From Acidobacteria subdivision 2 bacterium RH1 MAG20 (GTDB taxonomy: Bacteria; Acidobacteriota; Terriglobia; Terriglobales; Acidobacteriaceae), in the NCBI GenBank assembly GCA_002197545.1, contig NFUO01000738.1, positions 50,825 through 114,824 of the forward strand: a stretch of 64,000 bases of DNA, written 5' to 3'. The stretch's first letter is position 1, and the number at the start of each line of letters is the position of its first letter. Made by a program: the position numbers and the translations under genes. Shown one piece after another: positions 35,821-43,085 of this stretch. Under the pieces are notes generated by a model. That model saw only the letters and a list, made by a program, of their open reading frames with translations, had not been told where the DNA came from and did not search any database.

Positions 35821-36504
35821 ATGAACTCCCACCGGTCCGAGACATCTCAGGCAATAGTTTCACAGACTCTGCGAGTCATCGCCACCACCTGCATCCTCGC
35901 ATCCTGTGCTCTGGCGAACAGCCACAAAGCTCCGCCGGTAAAACCCGCGAACCAGTACGCCGCTTTCGACACGCATCCCAGCGAACACGTCACCATCGCC
36001 ATCGATCCCTGCAACGATCCCGACAAGTGCAGCTTCTTCCGCCTCCCCTACATCCAGCACGGTTTCATCCCCGTCCGCGTCATCGTCACCAACGACGGCG
36101 ACACCGCGCTTACCCTCACCGACGTCCGCATCCAGTTCATCTCCGCCGCCAACGACAAGATCCCCGCCGCCGACCTCGACGAGATCAACCGCCGACTCTT
36201 CAACCTCAAGAAGAGCATGAACAAACCCCTCATTCTGCCGATTCCTATCCCCATCCACGTTCACCACGCTCCGGTCGACAAAAAGATCACCGAGGACGAC
36301 AACGACTTCGGCTTCCAGGGGACCACGGTCAACGCCCACAGCAACCTCGGCGGCTATCTCTTCTACGACGTCCGCGGCATCGACGATCCGCCGCTGAAAG
36401 GAGCGCAGATCTACGTCAAGATGATTCACACCCTCGACGGCAAGCACGATCTCTTCCCCTTCACCATCCCCTTCGACAAGTGGCTCGCCGCCCAGCCCAG
36501 GTAA
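35821..36504 (+). CDS. exported protein of unknown function
   Basis: 227 residues. A signal peptide-like start (LRVIATTCILASCALANS) ends at an Ala/Cys-rich site; the Cys in ILASCA could also make it a lipoprotein, but the match is loose. The mature part is mainly beta with VTIAIDPCNDPDKC, PVRVIVTNDGDTALTLTDVRIQF and a C-terminal domain FPFTIPFDKWLA. The middle strand pair looks like an immunoglobulin-type beta-sandwich. Its stop codon is at the edge of the GTTG/CAAC repeat at 36508. Not recognised; no enzyme motifs. Confidence 0.72.
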   Translation: MNSHRSETSQAIVSQTLRVIATTCILASCALANSHKAPPVKPANQYAAFDTHPSEHVTIAIDPCNDPDKCSFFRLPYIQHGFIPVRVIVTNDGDTALTLTDVRIQFISAANDKIPAADLDEINRRLFNLKKSMNKPLILPIPIPIHVHHAPVDKKITEDDNDFGFQGTTVNAHSNLGGYLFYDVRGIDDPPLKGAQIYVKMIHTLDGKHDLFPFTIPFDKWLAAQPR

Positions 36505-36507
36505 AGC

Positions 36508-36610
36508 GGTTGTTAGTTGTTAGTTGCTGGTTGTTAGTGGCAAGACAGTTGCAGGGTTATGATTGCTGGGAAAGATCAAACCAACAACTAGCCACTAACA
36601 ACCAGCAACC
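36508..36610. repeat. GTTG/CAAC repeat with perfect 19-base inverted arms, 5' of the four-helix-bundle gene
   Basis: On the left, GTTGTTAGTTGTTAGTTGCT and following bases (36510-36541); on the right, a CAAC-rich stretch (36581-36610). The arms 36523-36541 and 36591-36609 are perfect reverse complements over 19 bases around a 49-base loop. The block begins 4 bases after one stop codon and ends 14 bases before the next start codon. Confidence 0.85.
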
Positions 36611-36624
36611 GACAGGGAGAAGCA

Positions 36625-37020
36625 TTGGCCAAATCTATTCGCGAGCTTGAGGTCTGGAAGAAGTCAATCGACCTGACCACAATGATTTATGAACTCACAG
36701 CCGAATTTCCGAAACACGAAATCTACGGTCTCACTTCCCAGATGCGCCGGGCCGCAGTTTCAATCGCCAGCAACATCGCCGAAGGTTCAGCACGAGGCAC
36801 CAGAAGAGATTTCAAGCAGTTCGTCAAACAAGCCGAAGGCAGCAACTGCGAACTCCAAACCCAACTGACTATCGCCAACCGTCTCCAGTTCGGCAATCGT
36901 GAAAAAGCTCAAGGAGCGGAAATCGTCTCAATACAAATTGGGAAAATGCTTTCCAACCTCTCCAAATACCTGACTACGGAGATCCAGGCAAACCGTTCCA
37001 TTCCACCAACCAACAACTAG
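36625..37020 (+). CDS. four-helix-bundle protein (S23 / 23S rRNA intervening-sequence-protein type)
   Basis: 131 residues. The family pattern is clear: RELEVWKKSIDLTTMIYELT, FPKHEIYGLTSQMRRAAVSI, ASNIAEGSARGT, and FKQFVKQAEGSNCELQTQL. These proteins form pentameric four-helix bundles related to the Avd accessory protein of diversity-generating retroelements; their role is unknown. It starts with TTG, preceded by AGGGAGA at a 6-base distance. The last codons (PPTNN and stop) are written in the CAAC-type repeat itself, so the repeat supplies the stop codon. Repeats lie on both sides, giving the look of an inserted cassette. Confidence 0.88.
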   Translation: MAKSIRELEVWKKSIDLTTMIYELTAEFPKHEIYGLTSQMRRAAVSIASNIAEGSARGTRRDFKQFVKQAEGSNCELQTQLTIANRLQFGNREKAQGAEIVSIQIGKMLSNLSKYLTTEIQANRSIPPTNN

Positions 37021-37036
37021 CAACCACCAACCAAAA
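37007..37036 (+). repeat. CAAC-type repeat at the 3' end of the four-helix-bundle gene
   Basis: Consists of overlapping ACCAAC/CAACAAC/AGCAACC units and holds the stop codon of the four-helix-bundle gene. It reaches to within 2 bases of the GNAT start codon, so the GNAT gene has no visible Shine-Dalgarno site. It has the same composition as the copies at 36581, 37220 and 38446. Confidence 0.8.
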
Positions 37037-37038
37037 AA

Positions 37039-37563
37039 ATGCTCAACATCCGCCAAGCCACTCCCGCCGACGCCCCTCAGATCCTCGCCTTCATCCGCGA
37101 CCTCGCCACCTACGAGCGCGAACCCGATGCCGTCCACGCCACCGAGGCAGACCTGCTCCGCGACGGCTTCGGCCCCACGCCGCGCTTCCACTGCCTCATC
37201 GCCGACTGGTCGGAGCCCTCAACCAACAACCAACAACCAGCAACCACCAACCAACCTGTGGGCTTCGCCCTCTACTTCCACAACTACTCCACCTGGCGCG
37301 GCCACACCGGTATCCACGTCGAAGACCTCTTCGTCCGGCCCGAGCACCGCGGCAAGGGAATCGGCAAAGCGCTGCTCACCCGCGTCGCTGCCATCGCCGT
37401 CGAAGAGGGCTGCCACCGCCTGCAATGGGACGTCCTCGAATGGAACACCCCCGCCATCGGCTTCTACGAGCAGATGGGCGCAGAGATGCTGATGGAATGG
37501 CGCACCATGCGCGTCAACCACGAAGCTCTCCCAGCCCTCGCCGCGCAGAGCATAAACCCTTGA
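37039..37563 (+). CDS. GNAT family N-acetyltransferase with a repeat-derived insertion
   Basis: 174 residues, matching the spermidine/diamine acetyltransferase-like GNAT group: IRQATPADAPQILAFIRDLA at the start, GFALYFHNYSTW, the acetyl-CoA motif VRPEHRGKGIGKALL, and VLEWNTPAIGFYEQMGAE. Between the strand LIADW and PVGFALYF lies an insert of about 12 residues, STNNQQPATTNQ, encoded by the CAAC repeat at 37220-37256. It keeps frame and lies at a beta-turn where family members have a short loop. The start follows the repeat directly without a visible ribosome site, so translation may depend on the gene before it. The substrate is unknown. Confidence 0.9.
   Translation: MLNIRQATPADAPQILAFIRDLATYEREPDAVHATEADLLRDGFGPTPRFHCLIADWSEPSTNNQQPATTNQPVGFALYFHNYSTWRGHTGIHVEDLFVRPEHRGKGIGKALLTRVAAIAVEEGCHRLQWDVLEWNTPAIGFYEQMGAEMLMEWRTMRVNHEALPALAAQSINP
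37220..37256 (+). repeat. CAAC-type repeat inside the GNAT gene
   Basis: Starts CAACCAACAACCAACAACCA and continues GCAACCACCAACCAACC. It is read as Thr/Asn/Gln/Pro codons and is in frame. It shares the core AACAACCAGCAACC with the copies near 36594 and 38464. Confidence 0.85.
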
Positions 37564-37656
37564 CGCACCCCGTATAATTAAAGAAGGGGGCAAGACCACA
37601 TTCAACATCTTTCTCCGCGAACATTTGTGCCGCAACGTGCGACTAAGTGGCGTAGA

Positions 37657-37728
37657 TTGAATACTTTGCGGACTTCTCGTTTAGAATCAATACTTTAGAA
37701 AATAAAACCTTTGTTTTGAATACTTTGC
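37657..37728 (+). promoter_or_regulatory. three AATACTTT boxes upstream of trmFO
   Basis: AATACTTT occurs at 37660-37667, 37689-37696 and 37719-37726, spaced 29 and 30 bases apart, about three helical turns. The first and third copies share the longer TTGAATACTTTGC. Regular phasing suggests a protein-binding array, but no known regulator site was recognised. The region is AT-rich compared with its surroundings. Confidence 0.4.
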
Positions 37729-37753
37729 AGGAAAAGTAGGGGGAGGGGGGTAC

Positions 37754-39166
37754 TTGGCAGGACAAGCCACAAAGCGAATCAAAGTCATCGGCGGAGGCCT
37801 CGCCGGTCCCGAAGCCGCGTTGCAAGCCGCGCGCCTCGGCTGCCAGGTCGACCTCTACGAGATGCGCCCGACGCGCTCGACCGAGGCCCACCAGACCAGC
37901 AACTTCGCCGAACTCGTCTGCTCCAACTCCCTCAAGTCCGAGTCCGAAAACACCGCTCCCTGGCTCTTGAAACAAGAGATGCGCCGCGCCGGCTCCATCC
38001 TTCTCGCCGAAGCCGACGCCTCAGCCGTTCCCGCCGGTCACGCCCTCGCCGTGGACCGCGTCGAATTCTCCCGCCGAGTAGCCGAGCGGATCGCAGCAGA
38101 GCCGCGCATTACCGTCCACCGCGAAGAAGTTCTGACGCTCGACGAAAACGCCTCCAACACCATCACGATCCTCGCGAGCGGGCCGCTCACCTCACCCGCG
38201 CTCGCTGCCGAACTCCAGCGTCTCACTGGAACCGATCAACTCGCCTTCTACGACAGCATCAGCCCCATCGTTGATGCCACCACCATCAACATGGACCGCG
38301 TCTACTTCGCCGCCCGCTACGACAAAGGCACGGCAGACTATATCAACTGCCCCTTCACCAAAGAAGAGTACGAGACCTTCCTCGACGTCCTCACCACCGC
38401 CGAAGCCGTCCCCGCCAAAGAATGGGAGCAAATTTCATCAACTGATAACCAGCAACCAACAACCAACAACCAGCAACCGCATTACTTCGAGGGCTGCCTC
38501 CCTATCGAAGAGACTGCCCGCCGCGGCCGCGACACCCTCCGCTTCGGCCCCATGAAGCCCGTCGGCCTCACCGACCCAAAGACCGGACGCTGGCCCTACG
38601 CCGTCGTCCAGCTACGCCAGGAGAACCTCCGCGCCGACAGCTACAACCTCGTAGGCTTCCAAAATCACTTAAAGTTCGGCGAGCAGAACCGCGTTCTCAA
38701 ACTCATCCCCGGCCTCGAAAACGCGACCTTCCTGCGTTACGGCCAGATCCACCGCAACACCTACATCAACGCGCCAACGCTGCTCACCGAAACTCTCCAG
38801 CTCAAAGCCCATCCCAGCATCATGATCGCCGGCCAACTCAGCGGAGTCGAAGGCTACACCGAATCCATCGCCTCGGGAATGCTCGCCGGACGCTACGCCG
38901 CCGCTCTCGCCCACGGCAACACCCCCACGCCCGCTCCCCGCGCCAGCGCCAACGGCAGCCTGACCCACTACATCACCCACGCCACCAATGTAGAAAAAGC
39001 AAAACGCTTCCAACCGGCGAACATCACCTTCGACCTGCTCGTGCCGCTCGAAGAAGATCTACGCAAAAAGATCCGCGACAAAAAAGAACGCCACCGTATC
39101 CAGTGCGAACAAGCTCTCTCTGCCTGGGACCAGTGGCTCAACCTGGCGCCCCAGGGCAGCCGATGA
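37754..39166 (+). CDS. trmFO: methylenetetrahydrofolate--tRNA-(uracil-5-)-methyltransferase TrmFO, with repeat-derived insertion
   Basis: Folate- and FAD-dependent formation of ribothymidine at tRNA position 54. It has the N-terminal FAD motif VIGGGLAGPEAALQAARLG, the family signature TSNFAELVCSNSLKSES (catalytic Cys region) and the C-terminal GVEGYTESIASGMLAGRYAA. It starts with TTG after a G/A-rich ribosome-site-like tract. Length is 470, longer than the usual ~440. Between KEWEQ and YFEGCLPIEE lies a segment containing SSTDNQQPTTNNQQP encoded by the CAAC repeat, in frame and in what should be a surface loop. All catalytic motifs remain, so the enzyme is probably active. Confidence 0.94.
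   Translation: MAGQATKRIKVIGGGLAGPEAALQAARLGCQVDLYEMRPTRSTEAHQTSNFAELVCSNSLKSESENTAPWLLKQEMRRAGSILLAEADASAVPAGHALAVDRVEFSRRVAERIAAEPRITVHREEVLTLDENASNTITILASGPLTSPALAAELQRLTGTDQLAFYDSISPIVDATTINMDRVYFAARYDKGTADYINCPFTKEEYETFLDVLTTAEAVPAKEWEQISSTDNQQPTTNNQQPHYFEGCLPIEETARRGRDTLRFGPMKPVGLTDPKTGRWPYAVVQLRQENLRADSYNLVGFQNHLKFGEQNRVLKLIPGLENATFLRYGQIHRNTYINAPTLLTETLQLKAHPSIMIAGQLSGVEGYTESIASGMLAGRYAAALAHGNTPTPAPRASANGSLTHYITHATNVEKAKRFQPANITFDLLVPLEEDLRKKIRDKKERHRIQCEQALSAWDQWLNLAPQGSR
38440..38478 (+). repeat. CAAC-type repeat inside trmFO
   Basis: AACTGATAACCAGCAACC followed by two CAACAACC-type units and a final AGCAACC. It is translated as Asn/Gln/Thr/Pro without breaking the frame. It is the fourth copy in 2 kb. 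Confidence 0.85.
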
Positions 39167-39220
39167 GAGGCCTCTGAGAATGCTCATCCCGGAGGCTTAT
39201 CGATGATTCGAACTTTGCGT

Positions 39221-39535
39221 TTACGTACTGCTCTTCGACATCTGCGCCTTAATCAGGCCGACGATCACCATCACGATCGCTCCGCCAACGCCGCCGCCGC
39301 CAACGCTGGAGAGGATCGACGACATGTCCATGCCTCCGCCTGTAGCTCCTGCTGTTGCTGCCGCGGCTCCTCCGCCGAGCACCATGCTCAGCAATTGGCC
39401 TCCGAGTCCGCCACCGACAAGGCCGGCGACCGTGTTGCCAATAGGGCCAAGGTTGAACTTCTTCAACGCCGCGCCGGCGATGTTTCCGCCTACTCCGCCA
39501 GCAATCAGTTCTGTAACGATACCTGCTACATTCAT
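39221..39535 (-). CDS. small glycine-zipper-like membrane protein
   Basis: 104 residues, Gly/Ala-rich. GXXXG-like runs occur in GGVGGNIAGAALKKF and AGLVGGGLGGQLLSM, and a final membrane helix is GGAIVMVIVGLIKAQM. No clear signal peptide is present. Proteins of this kind are often named only by similarity to one another, so no function is claimed. It lies on the strand opposite to trmFO, converging with it over a 54-base gap. The opposite-strand frames over the same bases are histidine- and alanine-rich shadows. Confidence 0.6.
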   Translation of the reverse strand: MNVAGIVTELIAGGVGGNIAGAALKKFNLGPIGNTVAGLVGGGLGGQLLSMVLGGGAAAATAGATGGGMDMSSILSSVGGGGVGGAIVMVIVGLIKAQMSKSST

Positions 39536-39717
39536 GTCGCTTCCTCAAGGACTGAGATTCGGAATAAATCCGGGCCCGCAAATCACTCGTCTTCTGGCAA
39601 TCCGAAGACAGAGACATTTAAAGTTGAACCATTTACTCACTTAAATGGAATCAACGCAACTTTCCCAGGCCAGACCTCGCTCCTGAAACCTGAAATCTCG
39701 CAACAGCCCTCGACACC

Positions 39718-41523
39718 CTACTTCGCTGTCTTCTTATTCCGCGCCTTGATCTTGAACCAGATCGGACTTCCGATAAACCCGAAGTTGTCCCGAATCTGGT
39801 TCGCAAGAAACCGCTCGAACGAAAAGTGCATCTTCACATCCTTGTCCGTGAACAGCACAAACGTCGGCGGAGCGACCGCAGCCTGCGTCATGTAGTAAAT
39901 CCGAATCCGCTTCGCCATCGGCACCGAAGCCTTCTGGAAGTCGACCTTCTCCAGAAACCGGTTCATCTGTCCCGTGGTCACGCGCTTGCGCCGCTCCCGC
40001 GAAACCAGCTCCACCTTCTTGAAGACCGACTCGATGTTCTTGCCTTCGGATGCAGAGATAAACAGCAGCGGAGCGTAATCCAGATACTTCAGCGCATCCC
40101 TCACCTGCTGCTCGTAGATCTTGATATCGGCAGGCGGTTTGCCGTCTGTGCGTGCCGTCGTCATCAGGTCCCACTTATTGACCACGATGATGACGCTGCG
40201 CCCGCTCTCGTGCGCATAGCCGCCGATGTTCGCGTCCAGCGCGGTCACGCCTTCGACCGCATCGATCACCAGCAGCGAAACGTCCGCAGCCTCCAGATGT
40301 TTCCGCGCCATCACGACCGACAGCTTCTCCGCCATCAGCCTGGTCTTGCCCTTGCGCCGAATTCCCGCAGTATCCACAAACCGGAAGCTGTGTCCTCCGC
40401 GCTCAACCACCTCATCAACCGCATCGCGCGTCGTTCCGGCAATCGGCGAGACAATAGCACGAGAAGTTCCCGTCAGCGCATTCAGCAGCGTACTCTTGCC
40501 CACGTTCGGTCTGCCAATGATGGCAATCTTGGTCTCCTTCTGCTGATACTCGCCATGCGTCCGCAGCTTGCGGATTGGCTGCGGACCGTCCTCATCCTCG
40601 GCCATCTCGTCTTCCGCGGTCAGCATTACCTCGGTCGGCTCTTCATCCACCTCTTCAGGAGGCAGCGAAGCAAACACCTCGTCCAACAGATCGCCGATGC
40701 CGCTGCCATGCTCTGCCGAGATAGCCAGCACATTGCGGAAGCCGAGCCGCCGGAAGTTCTCCGCCTGCGACTGCATGGCCTCGGTGTCCATCTTATTCAC
40801 TGCCAGAAACACCGGCTTGCCGCCCCGCAGCAGCAACCGCGCCAACTCCATATCAGGCGAAGCCAGCTCCGTTCGCCCATCGACGACCATGACAATTGAG
40901 TCAGCTTCTTCCAGAGCAACCTGCGCCTGCCGGAAGATCTCGCTGGGAATCAGCGCCTCATCGTCCGGCACGACACCGCCCGTATCGACGATGCGCGCAT
41001 CGCGCCCTGCCCACTCGATCTCGCCATAGATGCGGTCGCGTGTAATCCCCGGCTCGTCCCCCACAATCGACCGCCGCGACCCTGTAAGCCGATTGAAGAG
41101 CGTGCTCTTGCCAACATTCGGTCGTCCGCAGACCGCAATCAGCGGCAGTTCCAGCGACTCGGCACTTTCCGTTACAGTCGACAACTGCGCGGCAATCGCC
41201 TCTGCCTCGCGCCAATCGTCTTCGCCGATGTTCTCGCGTCCGGCAACATTGGACGAGCGCGGAGTCTGTCGTCCCACGATTCCATCCGCAGGACGCGTAC
41301 TTTGCGCGGGGCGCAGAGTCTTCTTGGTCTCGAACTCAGGAGAGCGTTTCGAGACCAGTTTCGCCTTCGCAGCGGCAGCCTTCTTCGTTGCCAGCACCTT
41401 GCGTTTGCGCGGGTCTACGGCTCCTGTGGTGGGAGCTACCCTTGGAGCTCGTCCCTTCTTGGGTCGAGTCTTTGCCTGCCTGTGTTTCTTGCCTAACCGC
41501 TTCCTATCGTCTCGTTGCGCCAT
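39718..41523 (-). CDS. der: ribosome biogenesis GTPase Der (EngA) with long basic N-terminal extension
   Basis: Essential double-GTPase that binds the 50S subunit during assembly. It has two G domains in tandem: G1 CGRPNVGKST near residue 132, DTGG, NKMD; then IGRPNVGKST near 338, DTAGIRRKGK and NKWD; and a C-terminal KH-like domain. The total is 601 residues against a usual 440-490. The extra ~125 residues precede the first G domain; they are rich in Lys, Arg, Ala and Thr (such as KRLGKKHRQAKTRPKKGR) and then acidic, so likely disordered. An acidic linker (EVDEEPTEVMLTAEDEMAED) between G domains is also long. The start is an ATG with the extension continuous in frame and without stops. Confidence 0.93.
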   Translation of the reverse strand: MAQRDDRKRLGKKHRQAKTRPKKGRAPRVAPTTGAVDPRKRKVLATKKAAAAKAKLVSKRSPEFETKKTLRPAQSTRPADGIVGRQTPRSSNVAGRENIGEDDWREAEAIAAQLSTVTESAESLELPLIAVCGRPNVGKSTLFNRLTGSRRSIVGDEPGITRDRIYGEIEWAGRDARIVDTGGVVPDDEALIPSEIFRQAQVALEEADSIVMVVDGRTELASPDMELARLLLRGGKPVFLAVNKMDTEAMQSQAENFRRLGFRNVLAISAEHGSGIGDLLDEVFASLPPEEVDEEPTEVMLTAEDEMAEDEDGPQPIRKLRTHGEYQQKETKIAIIGRPNVGKSTLLNALTGTSRAIVSPIAGTTRDAVDEVVERGGHSFRFVDTAGIRRKGKTRLMAEKLSVVMARKHLEAADVSLLVIDAVEGVTALDANIGGYAHESGRSVIIVVNKWDLMTTARTDGKPPADIKIYEQQVRDALKYLDYAPLLFISASEGKNIESVFKKVELVSRERRKRVTTGQMNRFLEKVDFQKASVPMAKRIRIYYMTQAAVAPPTFVLFTDKDVKMHFSFERFLANQIRDNFGFIGSPIWFKIKARNKKTAK

Positions 41524-41610
41524 AATCGTGCCTGCCTCTCGGCACCGCAGCGCCTCTGTTCATTATAGTGAGCGCGTTCAACGGATAGTTTAGAGTTGTT
41601 CGGAACCGTG

Positions 41611-42165
41611 ATGATCAACAAACAATTCAGCAAAGTTGTTCAAAATGCGAACAATCCTTATTTTTGGCTGAAACAGGCCAGAGAACTTGACCAAGTAGCA
41701 ATGCTCATCTGGAAAGCAATCCGGAAGGATTTCGTAACGATGTCACAGAAGCCTATCGGTACAACGCTAAATGAAAAGGAGATTCCCAATTCAGGTCTTG
41801 GTGGCGTGTTCTGGTTGAACGCCGGTTCGGCGCTTGAGAACCTATTCAAAGGGCTTATCGTCCAAGACGATCCATCATCCATAGTGAATGGAACCATTAC
41901 TGCGAGCCTCAAAACCCACAACCTCTTAAAGCTGGCGAAGCGTGCGTCAGTCGCTCTGGATGTTCACGATGCGTTCTTTCTACATGTTGGAACGCAGTGC
42001 GTTACATGGGCCGGGCGGTACCCCTGTTCGAACAAGCCAAACGAGTCAAAACCACCCGTTTTCTCGGAGGCAGATGTCATCACATACAGGAGTATCTTCG
42101 CACGACTCTCTAATCGATTTGCCGATCATGATTCCAAGATTGTTACGCTGTATCGTTTAGCATGA
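41611..42165 (+). CDS. HEPN-like protein of unknown function
   Basis: 184 residues from the ATG at 41611; a TTG at 41596 is also open. Mostly helical. The segment GGVFWLNAGSALENLFKGLIV, then THNLLKLAK and later WAGRYP, resembles the HEPN four-helix fold (alcohol: W-A-E--LKGL, H-L, GRYP). I do not see the RX4-6H ribonuclease motif, so a nuclease role is not supported. The gene and the next one are more AT-rich than their neighbours, hinting at transfer. It has no partner nucleotidyltransferase next to it. Confidence 0.6.
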   Translation: MINKQFSKVVQNANNPYFWLKQARELDQVAMLIWKAIRKDFVTMSQKPIGTTLNEKEIPNSGLGGVFWLNAGSALENLFKGLIVQDDPSSIVNGTITASLKTHNLLKLAKRASVALDVHDAFFLHVGTQCVTWAGRYPCSNKPNESKPPVFSEADVITYRSIFARLSNRFADHDSKIVTLYRLA

Positions 42166-42215
42166 GCTAAGGCTTTTGGCTTTGCCTAAAAGAATACCGA
42201 TTCACGTTTAGCAAG

Positions 42216-42244
42216 TTGACCGGATATTAACGTTGTCTTACAAG
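42216..42244 (+). promoter_or_regulatory. possible sigma-70 promoter for the small membrane protein
   Basis: TTGACC at 42216-42221 and TACAAG at 42239-42244 with a 17-base spacer. It lies only 10 bases before the start codon, so the transcript would be nearly leaderless. Weak evidence. Confidence 0.25.
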
Positions 42245-42254
42245 GGCGAACTAG

Positions 42255-42653
42255 ATGGCCACTGCTTTAATCATTGCTTTACTTGTTTTGATTGTGCTGT
42301 TGCTATGTGCGCGTCAAAAGGAAAGACCGCAAGTCCTTAGATTCTGGATAGGTATAGCGGCCCTAGGACTAGGAATTTACTATATTGGCCCAGTTATTCT
42401 CGCTGTTTTGGCAGCTTCGGGCGATTATGTCTTAGAGCATCTCGGATGGAAGCGCACCATCACCATTGCACTGTTGGTGGCGTTTTTTGTCGCTTCTGTA
42501 GTCGCGTGGTGGGGGGATCACAGAAATAATCAGGCCATTAGAGCCGGTTCGCAAGTGCATTTCGATGAGCGTGTAGAAACCTTAATGCGAGATCGGAAAT
42601 ACAGCCGGGAACAGGCTATCGAGTCTGTCACAAGACTTCGTGAAGGTAAGTGA
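42255..42653 (+). CDS. small membrane protein, unknown
   Basis: 132 residues. Three membrane segments: an N-terminal LIIALLVLIVLLLCA, a middle WIGIAALGLGIYYIGPVILAVL and a third TITIALLVAFFVASVVAW. A charged cytoplasmic tail ends in REQAIESVTRLREGK. The AT-rich composition is like the preceding HEPN-like gene. Not recognised. It lies between that gene and the HigBA-like pair. Confidence 0.65.
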   Translation: MATALIIALLVLIVLLLCARQKERPQVLRFWIGIAALGLGIYYIGPVILAVLAASGDYVLEHLGWKRTITIALLVAFFVASVVAWWGDHRNNQAIRAGSQVHFDERVETLMRDRKYSREQAIESVTRLREGK

Positions 42654-42758
42654 GTTTCAGTTAGCGTGAAGGATGGGCATTCGCGTCCCGCACGAACCGC
42701 CTCCTCAATCCGCCCCATCTCGATTCTGAAACGTGGGGCCTTGCGGCAGGTAGGCGGT

Positions 42759-43085
42759 TCAGGCCGCAGTTGCGCTACTTGCATGGACTTCGAGTACCGT
42801 GCCTTCGACCTTCTGAAGATAAGCGACCATCTCAAACAAATTTCGTGCCTGCGGATTCCCTTCCGGGCTGAGCATTCGCATAAGACTCTTTGGCGACTTG
42901 GAAAGGGCCTGCCCCAAAGCAATGAAGCCGAGCGTGCCATTGATGTATTCGCGCAGGACCGATTTGGCCGTCTCTAAATCTCCGGCCACCATGTTGCTGA
43001 CCGCCTCGCGTAGAAACTCCTGCCGAAAGTCATGATCCGCCAGTTGTTCCTTGATTGTCTCTCTAAAGCTTCGTGTGAGTGGCAT
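42759..43085 (-). CDS. antitoxin of the HI1420 / HigA-like family
   Basis: 108 residues. The C-terminal helix-turn-helix with SPKSLMRMLSPEGNPQARNLFEMV is the signature of the HI1420-type addiction antidote, which binds DNA and neutralises its RelE-like partner. The N-terminal part (about 1-50) is helical. Its ATG abuts the toxin stop codon (TAG then ATG), and the ribosome site GGGAGGAA lies inside the end of the toxin gene, giving coupled synthesis. The toxin-first order is typical of this group. Confidence 0.85.
   Translation of the reverse strand: MPLTRSFRETIKEQLADHDFRQEFLREAVSNMVAGDLETAKSVLREYINGTLGFIALGQALSKSPKSLMRMLSPEGNPQARNLFEMVAYLQKVEGTVLEVHASSATAA

Noticed and set aside
36508..38478. 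CRISPR array from the CAAC repeats
   Set aside because: Units are low-complexity and irregular, some are in coding frames, and no unique spacers of even length exist.
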